A stretch of DNA of 39,698 nucleotides from Desulfuromonadales bacterium (GCA_016931615.1 JAFGEL010000082.1:1-39698); one strand, 5' to 3'; numbered from the stretch's first letter, positions 9,578 through 19,370 are shown. Notes: a model not told the origin generated them from the letters alone. Program-made: numbers and translations.

Positions 9578-11188
9578 ATGGGCGAAGTTGAAAAAAACCT
9601 CCCTGGTCCGGCTGAATCTGATCCTGACCTGATATTTGTCGAAGACAATGACAGGTATCGCCTCTCTTTGCGCCTTGACGCCGCACAGATGGAATGCATC
9701 GCGAACATTGAGCTCTCAGCCGCTGAAAGCAGTTTAGCAACAGATGACCATACGGACGACGAGCAAAGCAACCCGCAAAGCCCCGGTCATCAGTCTGCCG
9801 GCGTTCTTACCCCCGCCGAGCTGATCTGGTTTCTTCAGCAAAATAATATCGTTCAAACTGTCGATTATGCAGCGGTTTATGAATTTTGCGCCGCCCTTGA
9901 GACGGGATTAGCCGTCGAGCCAACTGTTCTGGCCAGAGGAATTGATCCGGTTGCCGGTCGCGACGGCTGGTTTGAGTTGTTGGTCAAGACCACGGGTGAA
10001 GAGTCCGAGTTTCGACAGGATGAAAAAGGTAATGTTGATCTGCGGACCCTGAACGCCTACAGCGAAATTGAACCGGGACAGAAACTGGGTATCGTGCATC
10101 CGCCGGGAGAAGGCATTGCCGGGATGACTGTCCAGGGGTGCCCCGTTGCGGCTGAAGCAGGGCGAACGTTTGCATTGATTGCCGGCGAGGGGGTGGTTTT
10201 AAAATACGATAATCGGGCCGCTTTCGCTGAGAAGGCAGGGCGGGCAATTTTTGAAAAAGATCGCCTCTCGGTTGTTGATCAACTGGTTATTCCCGGTGAC
10301 CTGGATATGAGTATCGGCAATATAGATTTCCACGGGTTTGTCGAGATCAAGGGGGAAGTTCCCGATGACTTTGTTGTCAGGGCGACGAAGGGAATCAAGA
10401 TAGGCGGGTTGGTTGGGGCATGTAAACTTGAATCGCAGGGGTCAATTGAAATCACCAGTATGGCCGGAAAAGAGGTCGGGCGGATAGATTGCCATGGAGA
10501 TCTGCGGGCTGCCTTTCTGAACCAGGTTGAGGCTGCGGTTTATGGTGACATTGTCGTGACCAACGAAATCCGTAATTCCTACGTCAAATCAACCGGAAAA
10601 ATCATTGTTGAACGGGGCTCCATCATCGGTGGCCGCTGTACGGCGATGAACGGCGTTGAAGCCAAAACTCTCGGGACCGCTTCCGGGCAGAAAACGCAAA
10701 TCATTGCCGGAGTTTTTTTCCCCGACATTGAACGCTTCGTTTATCTGCGGGGTCAGTTACAGAATATCAATCGTCAGATCGAGTCTGTCGCTAAAGCTCT
10801 GGGTCCGTTGAAAAAAATGTTGTCTCAGAATAAAGGTGTAAGCGAGGCTGCCGCTTTACGGCTGAGAATTCTGAACGAACAATTGGATAAATTACACGAC
10901 GATAAAAATCGTTTTGCCGCCGAAATCAAAGCATCCCAACCGCAACAGTTTAACTGCCAGAATCCTAAAATCAATGTGCTGAAGACTCTCATGGAGGGTG
11001 TTTTTATCACTCTGGGCGATACGGTTGAAGAAATAAAAATTCAGCGCCGGGGTCCGATGTCGATTATTGAAAATACTCAAGATGGAGGGCTTCGTTACCT
11101 CGACTTGAGCCCGCTACAGGTGATGGCCCAAGATATTGAAGAGAGTCTCCTGCCGGAAGAAGCTCCAACCGCACCGGGGCTGGGATAA
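9578..11188 (+). CDS. FapA/DUF342 family protein
   Basis: 536-residue protein of the DUF342 (flagellar assembly protein A) family, thought to be cytoplasmic and linked to polymer or flagellar regulation; the molecular role is poorly known. The N-terminal domain (about 20-150) is followed by a Gly/Val-rich repeated beta region (about 170-390; e.g. GDLDMSIGNIDFHGFVEIKG and KIGGLVGACKLESQGSIEI) that fits a beta-helix. A coiled coil follows (about 390-465, from LRGQLQNINRQIESVAKALG), then a short C-terminal beta domain. The frame is open back to TTG 9482, but the added residues are hydrophobic and unlike the family, so ATG 9578 is preferred; ribosome binding sites are weak for all candidate starts. 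It lies 137 bases after the GGDEF-EAL gene, same strand, and may share its transcript. Confidence 0.8.
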   Translation: MGEVEKNLPGPAESDPDLIFVEDNDRYRLSLRLDAAQMECIANIELSAAESSLATDDHTDDEQSNPQSPGHQSAGVLTPAELIWFLQQNNIVQTVDYAAVYEFCAALETGLAVEPTVLARGIDPVAGRDGWFELLVKTTGEESEFRQDEKGNVDLRTLNAYSEIEPGQKLGIVHPPGEGIAGMTVQGCPVAAEAGRTFALIAGEGVVLKYDNRAAFAEKAGRAIFEKDRLSVVDQLVIPGDLDMSIGNIDFHGFVEIKGEVPDDFVVRATKGIKIGGLVGACKLESQGSIEITSMAGKEVGRIDCHGDLRAAFLNQVEAAVYGDIVVTNEIRNSYVKSTGKIIVERGSIIGGRCTAMNGVEAKTLGTASGQKTQIIAGVFFPDIERFVYLRGQLQNINRQIESVAKALGPLKKMLSQNKGVSEAAALRLRILNEQLDKLHDDKNRFAAEIKASQPQQFNCQNPKINVLKTLMEGVFITLGDTVEEIKIQRRGPMSIIENTQDGGLRYLDLSPLQVMAQDIEESLLPEEAPTAPGLG

Positions 11189-11227
11189 TCGTCTGAAGTC
11201 CAAATTTTCTCTAAAAAATAATGTCAT

Positions 11228-11268
11228 TTGACAAATTTATAACAAATTATGACTAATTTTGTTATGAT
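11228..11268 (+). promoter_or_regulatory. AT-rich promoter/operator region of ilvBN
   Basis: A perfect TTGACA (11228-11233) and a good -10 TATGAT (11263-11268) are present but 29 bases apart, too far to be one promoter. Between and over them is a near-perfect dyad: ATAACAAATTA (11239-11249) against TAATTTTGTTAT (11254-11265). The layout suggests a promoter overlapped by a regulator site. The exact -10/-35 pair is not certain. Confidence 0.35.
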
Positions 11269-11318
11269 TGCTGGCAGCTTGTATTTATAAACCCTGTTGT
11301 GTTGTATAAGAGGTTGTT

Positions 11319-13085
11319 ATGACAGGAAAAAAATTGCTTCTCAAGGCTTTGAAAGAGCGTGGCGTCAAATACCTTTTCGGTTATATCGGCGGGGCGATCA
11401 TGCCGGTTTTTGACGAAATGGAAAAACTGGGTAGTTTTAAATTCATCATGTCACGGCATGAGCAGGGGGCCGCATTTATGTCTCAGGGGCTTTCTCGGGC
11501 TTCACTGTCGACTGCCGATCCGCAGGTCGGGGTTTGTATGTCCACCTCCGGGCCGGGTGCGATGAACCTGGTGACGGGAATTGCCGACGCTCATATGGAT
11601 TCGATTCCAGTCATCGCCATAACCGGTCAGGTGGCCACCGGAGTGATTGCGACGGATGCTTTTCAGGAAAGTGACGTCGTCGGAGTCATGATGCCGATCT
11701 GTAAGCAGACCTACATGCCGCTGCATGCTGATGAAATTGAAAAAACCATCCATGAAGGATTTTATGTTGCGACTACCGGGCGCGGCGGACCGGTGGTTAT
11801 TGATGTGCCGAAAGACGTTCAGAACGAGCAGGTCAGTGACAGTTACACGTTTGATCAGGCTACCTTTCGTCCTCATCTCCCGGGTTATTTTTATTCACCG
11901 ACGCCGGAACGGGAACCGGTCCAGCGGGCCATCGAACTGATCAACAAGAGCGAGCGGCCGGTGATGTTTTGCGGCCATGGGGTCATTAACAGCAATGCCG
12001 GGGAATTGCTCAGACAGTTTGCTGAAAAAGTCAATATTCCCGTTGCCTTTACCTTACATGGAATATCCGCCATGCCGGCTGATCATCCGTTGAGCCTCGG
12101 CATGATGGGCATGCACGGAACCGTTGAAGCGAACCGGGCAATCATGGACGCCGACCTGCTGATTTCCTTCGGTATGCGTTTTGATGACCGGGTGACGGGT
12201 AAACTGAACGAGTATGCTCAGAATGCCGATGTTATTCACGTGGAAATCGACCCATCAGAAATTGATAAGAATGTCCGTACCTCCGTGGCGATCAACGCTG
12301 ATGTCTATCGGACGCTGCATGTCCTGCTTGGAGACCCGATGGTCGGTTACAAGCCCAGGCGGCGCTGGTTACAGAAGATTGAAGGGTTCCGCCGAGTGAT
12401 GGAAGAAGATCTGAAAACCGAGATCGAAACCGGTGTCGGTGACGACAATAAGCTGTTGATGAAGAGTATTATCGCCCAACTGTCTGATTTGACCAAGGGG
12501 CGCGACCTGATCGTTTCTGACGTCGGGCAACATCAGATGATGGCGGCGCGTTTCTACAATTATCAGACCACCAATAGCTGGTACGCCTCTGGAGGCGCAG
12601 GGACTATGGGGTGTTCGCTGCCGATGGCGATCGGTGTCAAGCTGGCTCGCCCTGATGAACGCGTCTGGTCGATCAGCGGTGACGGCGGTTTCCAGATGAA
12701 CGCTCAGGAACTGGGAACGATCATGGAACATAATATTGACGTGAAAATCATCATTCTCAACAATGGTTACCTGGGTATGGTGCGTCAGTGGCAGACTTTC
12801 TTTTTTGACGGTTGTTACGCTGGTACGCCGATGCGCAGCCCCGATTTCAAGTTCCTGGCGCAGGCCTACGGCATTCCGCATCGCAAGGTGGAGAAATTGC
12901 AGGATATCGCCCCGGCTCTGCAGGAGGCGATCGACCATCCGGGGGCAATGGTTCTCGAGTTTATCTGTGATCCGGCCGAGGTGATCCTGCCGATGGTGCC
13001 GTCCGGCGGCGGGTTTGAAGATATGATTGTCAGCCATCCCCGCAAGCACAATGACAACCTTGGACAGGAAGGGGAGGCCGCATGA
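11319..13085 (+). CDS. ilvB: Acetolactate synthase, large (catalytic) subunit
   Basis: ThDP-dependent enzyme joining two pyruvates to 2-acetolactate (or pyruvate and 2-oxobutyrate), the first shared step of valine, leucine and isoleucine synthesis. At 588 residues it has the full family length. The N-terminal pyrimidine-binding domain carries the catalytic glutamate in SRHEQGAAFMSQG. The middle domain is of the FAD-binding type. The C-terminal domain has the ThDP/Mg motif starting GDGGFQMNAQELG and ending in NNGYLGMVRQWQ. A TAAGAGG site precedes the ATG. It overlaps the regulatory subunit gene by 4 bases (ATGA), so the subunits are made together. The presence of a regulatory subunit points to the biosynthetic rather than the catabolic (AlsS) enzyme. 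Confidence 0.97.
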   Translation: MTGKKLLLKALKERGVKYLFGYIGGAIMPVFDEMEKLGSFKFIMSRHEQGAAFMSQGLSRASLSTADPQVGVCMSTSGPGAMNLVTGIADAHMDSIPVIAITGQVATGVIATDAFQESDVVGVMMPICKQTYMPLHADEIEKTIHEGFYVATTGRGGPVVIDVPKDVQNEQVSDSYTFDQATFRPHLPGYFYSPTPEREPVQRAIELINKSERPVMFCGHGVINSNAGELLRQFAEKVNIPVAFTLHGISAMPADHPLSLGMMGMHGTVEANRAIMDADLLISFGMRFDDRVTGKLNEYAQNADVIHVEIDPSEIDKNVRTSVAINADVYRTLHVLLGDPMVGYKPRRRWLQKIEGFRRVMEEDLKTEIETGVGDDNKLLMKSIIAQLSDLTKGRDLIVSDVGQHQMMAARFYNYQTTNSWYASGGAGTMGCSLPMAIGVKLARPDERVWSISGDGGFQMNAQELGTIMEHNIDVKIIILNNGYLGMVRQWQTFFFDGCYAGTPMRSPDFKFLAQAYGIPHRKVEKLQDIAPALQEAIDHPGAMVLEFICDPAEVILPMVPSGGGFEDMIVSHPRKHNDNLGQEGEAA

Positions 13086-13552
13086 AACGCCGCGCGATAT
13101 TGGCTTTTACTCTTGATCACCCGGGTGTCCTGAACAAGGTCTCCATGCTGATCCGTAAAAAAATGTACAACGTGGATACCCTGACCGTATGCCGTTCTCG
13201 CATTCCGGGGGTGAGCCGTATGACCATCACCCTGCAGGAAGATGATCAGGCCAAGGTGTTGCAGATCATCAAGCAGCTGGAAAAATTTACCGAAGTGATC
13301 TCAGTCAAAGAGCTGGATACGAATCACAGTTACTGGCGCGAAGTTGCGATCGTCAAGCTGGAGGTTGACGCCGGTCATCTGGATGATTTTCATGGCCGTT
13401 ACAATTTTGAAGTTCTGGAGCAGAAGAGCGAAGACATGCATATCATCCAGGTGGCGGGATCGACACGCAACATCGACGCCTTTCTTGATGAAGTCGGGCA
13501 GGAACATGTCGTAGAAATCGCCCGTACAGGAGTCACGGCACTGGAAAAATAG
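13082..13552 (+). CDS. ilvN: Acetolactate synthase, small (regulatory) subunit
   Basis: 156-residue regulatory partner of the large subunit, expected to give valine feedback control. An ACT domain occupies about 4-75 (FTLDHPGVLNKVSMLIRKK, then VSRMTITL), and the C-terminal ALS_ss domain contains SYWREVAIVKLEVDAG. The length matches the usual 155-165 residues of the IlvH-like class, so ilvH is an equally valid name. The GGGGAGG site lies inside the end of ilvB. A gap of 85 bases follows before ilvD. Confidence 0.95.
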   Translation: MKRRAILAFTLDHPGVLNKVSMLIRKKMYNVDTLTVCRSRIPGVSRMTITLQEDDQAKVLQIIKQLEKFTEVISVKELDTNHSYWREVAIVKLEVDAGHLDDFHGRYNFEVLEQKSEDMHIIQVAGSTRNIDAFLDEVGQEHVVEIARTGVTALEK

Positions 13553-13637
13553 GATTGAGGCAATATTCCGTGCATATTTACTTTGCCATATTTAGAAGAA
13601 AAGTCTCCTGTGCGCGTTTAAACGGGTTGAGGAAACA

Positions 13638-15341
13638 GTGAAAAGACGCAGCAGTCAGATAACCGGTGATAAAGGCCAACCCAATTGGGTTGAACGTACC
13701 GCTGCCAGGACCATGCTTCGGGCGGTGCGGTTTTCTGACGATGATTTTTCCAAGCCGCTGATTGCGGTGGCGGTTCCCTACAGCAACGGAACCCCCTGTA
13801 ATGATCATATCCGTGATCTGGGAGATTTGCTGCAGCAGGAAATAGAAGCCGCCGGGGGAAAAGCGATCCTCTTCGGTACACCAGTGGTTTCCGACGGGAT
13901 ATCCATGGGGACCGAAGCGATGAAGTATTCATTGGTCAGCCGTGAAGTGATTGCCGATGCGATTGAGCTGATGACCGAGGGTTATCAGGTCGATGCCGTT
14001 ATCACTCTCTCAGGTTGTGATAAAACGATACCGGCTGCGCTGATGCCGATTGCACGGAACAATCTTGTTGGTTTGACTCTCTATGGAGGCAGCATACTCC
14101 CCGGTCAACATGGTGAACGGGAACTGAATATCGTCAGCGCCTTTGAGGGTATCGGGGCCCATTCAGCGGGAAAGATCGATGATCGGGACCTTCATGAAAT
14201 CGAGTGTCGCGCCTGCCCGGGGGCGGGATCCTGTGGGGGAATGTACACGGCAAATACCATGGCCGCTGCAATCGAAGCGATGGGCATGAGTCAGACCGGT
14301 TCCTCTTCGAATATGGCGGTCGATAGACAGAACCGGATTTCTGTGGAAAAAAAACAGGATGTTGTCAACAGTGTTCAGGCTCTGATGACGTTGCTCAAGT
14401 GTGATGTGACGGCACGACAGATAATGACCCGTCAAGCATTTGAAAACGCTCTGACGGTAGCCTGGGCCCTCGGTGGGTCAACTAATGCCGTGCTCCACCT
14501 TCTGGCTCTGGCCAGGGAAGCAGATGTCGACCTGACTCTCAAAGATATTGCGGATCTCACTGCAAAAGTTCCTTTGCTCGGGAATTTCAAGCCGTTCGGG
14601 CGCTATCTGATGAATGATCTTCATCGTCTCGGTGGGGTGCCGATGGTAATGAAGGCTCTTCTCGATGCCGGATTTCTGCATGGAGACTGCCTGACCGTCA
14701 GTGGGAAAACCCTTTCTGAAAATTTACAGCAGGCTCCAGAGTTTCCTGCCGATCAGGATGTCGTGTTCCCGGTTGTTGCCCCCTATGCTGCACCCGGAAA
14801 ACACATTCGTATTCTTTACGGCAATCTGGCTGAAGAGGGTTGTGTGCTGAAACAGAGTGGTAAAGATTTAAAAAATATCAGTGGTCCGGCACGGGTATTT
14901 GATCGTGAAGAAGACGCGTTGAGTGCGATTCTCGGAGGAAAAATTCAAGTTGGCGATATCATTCTGATCCGCTACGAGGGGCCGAAAGGCGGTCCGGGAA
15001 TGCGTGAAATGCTCTCACCTTCAGCTGCGCTGATGGGCGCCGGATTGGGTGACAATGTCGCACTGATTACCGATGGCCGGTTTTCCGGCGGGACTCATGG
15101 GATCATGATCGGTCACATAGCACCGGAAGCTCAGTCCGGAGGGTTGTTGGCTCTTGTTGAAGAGGGGGACAGAATTGATATTGATCTCCAGAAAGGTGAA
15201 CTTAACCTGATCGTCGATCAGAGGACATTAGCGGTGCGCAGGCAACAGTGGCAACCGCGGCAGCAGGTTTATCAGAGTGGGGTTTTGGCTAAATATGCAA
15301 AGCTGGTTTCATCAGCTGCAAAAGGAGCCGTGACATCCTGA
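13638..15341 (+). CDS. ilvD: Dihydroxy-acid dehydratase
   Basis: Iron-sulfur dehydratase turning 2,3-dihydroxy-isovalerate or -3-methylvalerate into the 2-oxo acid, the third common step of branched-chain amino acid synthesis. At 567 residues it is the normal length. Cluster and Mg ligands sit in [16 protein letters not shown] and [18 protein letters not shown], and the C-terminal part has [11 protein letters not shown] and [12 protein letters not shown]. Translation starts at GTG 13638, set by GAGGAAACA just upstream. It follows ilvBN on the same strand, but ilvC, needed between the two steps, is not here. It ends only 10 bases from the convergent aldose dehydrogenase gene, leaving no room for a separate terminator. 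Confidence 0.97.
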   Translation: MKRRSSQITGDKGQPNWVERTAARTMLRAVRFSDDDFSKPLIAVAVPYSNGTPCNDHIRDLGDLLQQEIEAAGGKAILFGTPVVSDGISMGTEAMKYSLVSREVIADAIELMTEGYQVDAVITLSGCDKTIPAALMPIARNNLVGLTLYGGSILPGQHGERELNIVSAFEGIGAHSAGKIDDRDLHEIECRACPGAGSCGGMYTANTMAAAIEAMGMSQTGSSSNMAVDRQNRISVEKKQDVVNSVQALMTLLKCDVTARQIMTRQAFENALTVAWALGGSTNAVLHLLALAREADVDLTLKDIADLTAKVPLLGNFKPFGRYLMNDLHRLGGVPMVMKALLDAGFLHGDCLTVSGKTLSENLQQAPEFPADQDVVFPVVAPYAAPGKHIRILYGNLAEEGCVLKQSGKDLKNISGPARVFDREEDALSAILGGKIQVGDIILIRYEGPKGGPGMREMLSPSAALMGAGLGDNVALITDGRFSGGTHGIMIGHIAPEAQSGGLLALVEEGDRIDIDLQKGELNLIVDQRTLAVRRQQWQPRQQVYQSGVLAKYAKLVSSAAKGAVTS

Positions 15342-15351
15342 CCATGATCTT

Positions 15352-16494
15352 TCAGTTCTTGACAGGCTTCAGACGGATCAGCTTTCCATCCTCGTGATCG
15401 GTCAGCAGATAAATAAACCCATCCGGTCCCTGCCGGACATCGCGAATTCGTCCGACGGTGTCTTTCAGGAAACGTTCTTCACGAATTATCTTTTCTCCAT
15501 TCAACTCGAGTCGCACCAGCATTCGGTCTTTCAGAGCGCCAAGGAAAAGGTTTCCCTGCCATTCAGGGAATTTGTCACCGGTGTAGAACATCATTCCCGA
15601 AGGAGCGATCGAAGGAACCCAAACGTGCAGCGGCTGAGCCATGCCTTCTTTGTGTGTTCCCTCTCCGATTTTGGTGCCGATACCGTAGTTGACCCCGTAG
15701 GTAATCACCGGCCAACCGTAATTGACTCCCGCATGGATGATATTGATCTCATCCCCTCCCTGGGGGCCGTGTTCGTGCGTCCAGAGTTCACCCGTCTGCG
15801 GATGCAGGGCCGCACCCTGAATATTGCGCTGGCCGAGCGTGAACTTTTCCGCTTTCCAGCCGTCGTGGCCAACGAAGGGATTGTCCTCGGGAATCCGCCC
15901 GTCATCATGCAGGCGGATCACCGATCCGGCATGGTCATCCGGGCGCTGAGCCCGTGGCCTGTCACCCCGGTCTCCGAGGGTGATGTAGAGAAACCCGTCA
16001 CGGTCAAAGACCATGCGTGAGCCGAAATGGCGGCCGCTGTCCGATTTCGGTTCCATGCGGAAGACCACCTGCAGGTCTTCGAGTTGCCGACCGGCGAGCC
16101 TGGCTCTCGCCACTTCGGTGCCGATACCTTCGGGGCCTTTTCCGGAATAGGAAAAGTAAATCAACCGATTCCTTTCAAAATCGGGGTGCAGTACCACGTC
16201 GAGCAGGCCCCCCTGACCCTGGACGGCGATGGGAGGCAAGCCGAAAACTTCGATTTTTTTCTGTTCCGCTTCTGCAAACAGCCACAAACGTCCCGAGCGT
16301 TCGCTGATCAACATTCTCCCTGAGGGCAGAAAGGCCAGGCTCCAGGGATGATCGAGGCCATCGGCGAGTTCCTCGATGCGCAGTTTGTAGTCAGCGGTCC
16401 TGACGGCTATCTCCGGCTTGATGAAAGCCGCCAGGAGGGCGAGGGTCAAGAGAGTTAGGACAAAAGTGAGAAAAGCGATTTTGAGCAGTTTCAT
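15352..16494 (-). CDS. PQQ-dependent aldose sugar dehydrogenase (YliI/soluble GDH family), membrane-anchored
   Basis: 380-residue six-bladed beta-propeller oxidase of sugars. An N-terminal hydrophobic segment (about 5-26) would export and probably anchor it. Family motifs are GLDHPWSLAFLPSGRMLISE, GGLLDVVLHPDF, GRHFGSRMVFDRDG (with the conserved catalytic-type His), LGDRGDRPRAQ, LGQRNIQGAALHP and EHGPQGGDEIN. A GTGAGG site precedes the ATG. It is 23 bases downstream of the D-lactate dehydrogenase gene, so the two are probably one operon. No PQQ synthesis genes are in the window; whether the cell makes PQQ or takes it up is unknown. Confidence 0.88.
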   Translation of the reverse strand: MKLLKIAFLTFVLTLLTLALLAAFIKPEIAVRTADYKLRIEELADGLDHPWSLAFLPSGRMLISERSGRLWLFAEAEQKKIEVFGLPPIAVQGQGGLLDVVLHPDFERNRLIYFSYSGKGPEGIGTEVARARLAGRQLEDLQVVFRMEPKSDSGRHFGSRMVFDRDGFLYITLGDRGDRPRAQRPDDHAGSVIRLHDDGRIPEDNPFVGHDGWKAEKFTLGQRNIQGAALHPQTGELWTHEHGPQGGDEINIIHAGVNYGWPVITYGVNYGIGTKIGEGTHKEGMAQPLHVWVPSIAPSGMMFYTGDKFPEWQGNLFLGALKDRMLVRLELNGEKIIREERFLKDTVGRIRDVRQGPDGFIYLLTDHEDGKLIRLKPVKN

Positions 16495-16517
16495 GAATGC
16501 CTCACGTCAGCTTGCAA

Positions 16518-19370
16518 TCATTCAACAACCGGGGTTTCAACCTTCAGTGCCGTGGTTGCTGCATCGACGAGATAGAGGATCGAGCGGTAGGGCAGGTCGC
16601 TGTGCAGGGCCAGGCCGATCTCACAAGTCTTGCTGGTCGAATATCCGGCTGTGCAGCCCTGAATCTGGCGTTTCAGGTTGGCCAGCGCCGAGGCATTCAG
16701 TTCGGGGTAGTTGAAGCCGCGATCCCCGGCAAAGCCGCAACAGTAGATATCCTCGGGAACAACGACCTCTGTCGCACAGGCTCTGGCCAGGCTGACCAGC
16801 TGGTTATCCAGGCCCATCTTCCTGGCGCTGCAGGTGACATGCAGGGCAATCTTTTCATCAAGGGGATGAAAATCAAGTTTGTCCATGAGGAATTCGAGCA
16901 CGAACTCGATCGGCTCATAGAGGGCCAGCCGCCGGTCGAGCTGTTCTTTCATTCTCAGCAGGCAGGGACTGGTGTCACAGAGGACCGGCAGAGCGCCATT
17001 GTCTGAAGCCTTGAGCAGCGCACTGTTGAGCTCGCGGCTTTTGGTTTCGGCTTGAGCGAAAAACCCCTTGCTTTCAAATGCCTGTCCACAGCAGAGCTTT
17101 TCAAGGTTGTCCGGATAGATGATCTGATAGCCGGCTTTCGTCAGCACTGATGTGGTTTTCTGGGGCAGAGCCGCGGGCTCCGATTCGCCCCGAGCCGGGC
17201 CGCTCATGCAGCGGCTCGGGCAGGCCGGAAAGTAGACAACCTGCAGGGGGTTGTTCGGGTTGATCTGTTGCGGCCTGATTTTTGGCACCCCGGAGGGCAT
17301 TTCCCGGTTCCATAGCGGTAGCCGGTTGAGCGACAGGCGGCGGGCGGTGCTTGAGGCTTTCTCCATAACCTCGGTGCCGGCAATTTTATGCACCTTGTCG
17401 ACGGTTTTCAGGGTGGTGTTGATGGTTCCCGCGACCCCTTTGAAATTCCTTGCCACCCAATCGGCGACCATGTTGGCCAACTCTCCGTTGCTCTCTTCAC
17501 GCAAGGCTTTGACCATTTTTCCAGTATCGATGCCGACCGGGCATCTGGTGCCGCAGAGTCCATCGGCTGCGCAAGTGTCCTGACCGGGGTACTGATAAGC
17601 TTTGAGCAGCGTGGCAACCTGTCCGGAGGGAGCATTGGCGGCCATTTGTCGGCTGATTTCACGTCGCCCGATGATGCGTTGCCGGGGGGTGAAGGAGAGA
17701 TTGCGTGACGGACAGACCGGTTCGCAGAATCCGCACTCGATGCACTTATCGACAACTTCGTGAGCAGGCGGTAAGGGTTTGAGGTTTTTGATATGCGCTT
17801 CGGCATCGTCGTTGATGATGACCCCGGGGTTGAGAATGCCCTGGGGATCAAGCAGTTGCTTGATCTGTTTCATCAGCTGGTAGGCTGCCGTACCCCATTC
17901 TTTTTCGACGAAGGGGGCCATGTTGCGCCCGGTGCCATGTTCGGCCTTGAGGGAACCGTCATATTTTTCCACGACCATGCGGACCACGTCGTCCATGAAA
18001 TGACGGTAGCGGACAACCTCGTCCTCCAAGGAGAAATCCTGGGTGAAAACGAAATGCAGGTTGCCTTCAAGGGCATGACCGAAAATGATCGCCTCGTCAT
18101 AGTGATATTTTTTGAACAGGGTCTGGAGATCGAGGGCCGCTGCTGCAAGGTGCTGGTTAGGAAAGGCGACATCTTCAATAATGACCGTGCTCCCCGTTTC
18201 CCTGACCGCACCAACGGCGGGGAAGAGGCCTTTGCGAATGTTCCAGTAAATATTGTACTCGGCTGCTTTGTCAGTGAATTCAATCGGCCTGACCGTCTTG
18301 ATCTGGTTCAGTGCGGTGGTTATTTGGCCGATCTGCTCTTTCAGCTTTGCGGCACTGGTTGCCCGGGTTTCGACCAACAGGGCGGTCACTGTGGAGTCCA
18401 GATCTTTGAGGAAAGCCGGCATGCCAGGTTCGTTTGCCACGGATGCCAGACCGGCTCTGTCGATCAACTCGGCGGCCGAGACCGTCAAGCCGTCACGCAG
18501 AATCGGTACAGCGCTGCAGGCCGTGGGGACATCGGGAAAGAAAATCAGCGCGCTGGCTTTGTGTTTATGCTCAATGACAGTGTTATAAGTGACCTCCGAG
18601 ATAAACGCGAGGGTACCTTCTGAACCGACCATCAGCTGTTTTACAATGTCAAAGGGGTCGGTAAAATCGACCAGCGCGTTGAGACTGTACCCGGTGGTGT
18701 TTTTGATCTTGAATTTGTAGCGGATACGCTCGTGCAAATTCGTATCAGCTATTATCTGATCACGCAGCCGGGCGAGCCCATCGAGAATATGACGATGGGA
18801 ACGTTTGAATCGGGCGCGGCTTTTGTCATCGGCCGTGTCGATGATAGTGCCGTCTGCGAGAATCATTTTCAGGTCGGCCAGGGTCTGGTAACTGTTTTCT
18901 GCGACTCCGCAACACATGCCGCTGGCGTTATTGGCGAGGATGCCGCCGATTTTGGCACTGTCGATTGAGGCTGGGTCGGGACCGATTTTTTTACCGAATT
19001 CGGCCAGCAGACGATTGGCCTGACTGCCGATAATTCCGGGTTGCAAAACAATTTTTCTGGTCTGTTCAAAGATTCTGTAGCTCTGCCAACCTTGACCCAG
19101 GCGCACGAGAATGCTGTCACTGATCGCCTGTCCCGAAAGACTGGTGCCTGCTGCGCGGAATGTCACTGGCAGTTTCCTGCTGTGGGCTTCAAGCAGAATA
19201 GCTTGAACCTGATCTTCATTGTCAACGTTGATGACGATTTTCGGGATCAGGCGGTAGAAACTGGCATCGGTTCCGTAGGCGACGGTCAGCAGCGGATCGG
19301 TAATGATGTTTTCAGCCGGTATGAAGGTGGATATTTTTTTATGAAAATCCTGGTATGGGCGGGGCAGCAT
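16518..19370 (-). CDS. FAD- and 4Fe-4S-containing D-lactate / D-2-hydroxyacid dehydrogenase (Dld-II/YdiJ-like)
   Basis: 950-residue single-chain respiratory oxidoreductase that probably oxidises D-lactate (or D-2-hydroxyglutarate) and passes electrons to the quinone/cytochrome pool. The N-terminal FAD domain has TFRAAGTSLSGQAISDSILV and GGILANNASGMCCG, followed by an FAD-oxidase C domain with FGHALEGNLHFVF and EHGTGRNMAPFVEKEWG. Two ferredoxin-like clusters follow (CIECGFCEPVCP and CAADGLCGTRCP), then two CCG-type cysteine domains (FPACPSRCM with LCCGQAF; HVTCSARKMG with YCCGFAGDRGF). This order is a GlcD+GlpC-type fusion, as in the Shewanella Dld-II and E. coli YdiJ proteins. AAGGAG lies 8 bases before the ATG. 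First gene of a reverse operon with the aldose dehydrogenase. The exact substrate is inferred. Confidence 0.9.
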   Translation of the reverse strand: MLPRPYQDFHKKISTFIPAENIITDPLLTVAYGTDASFYRLIPKIVINVDNEDQVQAILLEAHSRKLPVTFRAAGTSLSGQAISDSILVRLGQGWQSYRIFEQTRKIVLQPGIIGSQANRLLAEFGKKIGPDPASIDSAKIGGILANNASGMCCGVAENSYQTLADLKMILADGTIIDTADDKSRARFKRSHRHILDGLARLRDQIIADTNLHERIRYKFKIKNTTGYSLNALVDFTDPFDIVKQLMVGSEGTLAFISEVTYNTVIEHKHKASALIFFPDVPTACSAVPILRDGLTVSAAELIDRAGLASVANEPGMPAFLKDLDSTVTALLVETRATSAAKLKEQIGQITTALNQIKTVRPIEFTDKAAEYNIYWNIRKGLFPAVGAVRETGSTVIIEDVAFPNQHLAAAALDLQTLFKKYHYDEAIIFGHALEGNLHFVFTQDFSLEDEVVRYRHFMDDVVRMVVEKYDGSLKAEHGTGRNMAPFVEKEWGTAAYQLMKQIKQLLDPQGILNPGVIINDDAEAHIKNLKPLPPAHEVVDKCIECGFCEPVCPSRNLSFTPRQRIIGRREISRQMAANAPSGQVATLLKAYQYPGQDTCAADGLCGTRCPVGIDTGKMVKALREESNGELANMVADWVARNFKGVAGTINTTLKTVDKVHKIAGTEVMEKASSTARRLSLNRLPLWNREMPSGVPKIRPQQINPNNPLQVVYFPACPSRCMSGPARGESEPAALPQKTTSVLTKAGYQIIYPDNLEKLCCGQAFESKGFFAQAETKSRELNSALLKASDNGALPVLCDTSPCLLRMKEQLDRRLALYEPIEFVLEFLMDKLDFHPLDEKIALHVTCSARKMGLDNQLVSLARACATEVVVPEDIYCCGFAGDRGFNYPELNASALANLKRQIQGCTAGYSTSKTCEIGLALHSDLPYRSILYLVDAATTALKVETPVVE

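Noticed and set aside
11189..11318. T-box, riboswitch or leader-peptide attenuator before ilvB
   Set aside because: No specifier loop, conserved T-box sequence, run of Val/Leu/Ile codons or terminator/antiterminator stems; the region is too short.
17793..18623. 276-codon plus-strand frame opposite the D-lactate dehydrogenase gene
   Set aside because: The minus strand carries full FAD and Fe-S motifs throughout; the plus frame is a shadow caused by codon bias.
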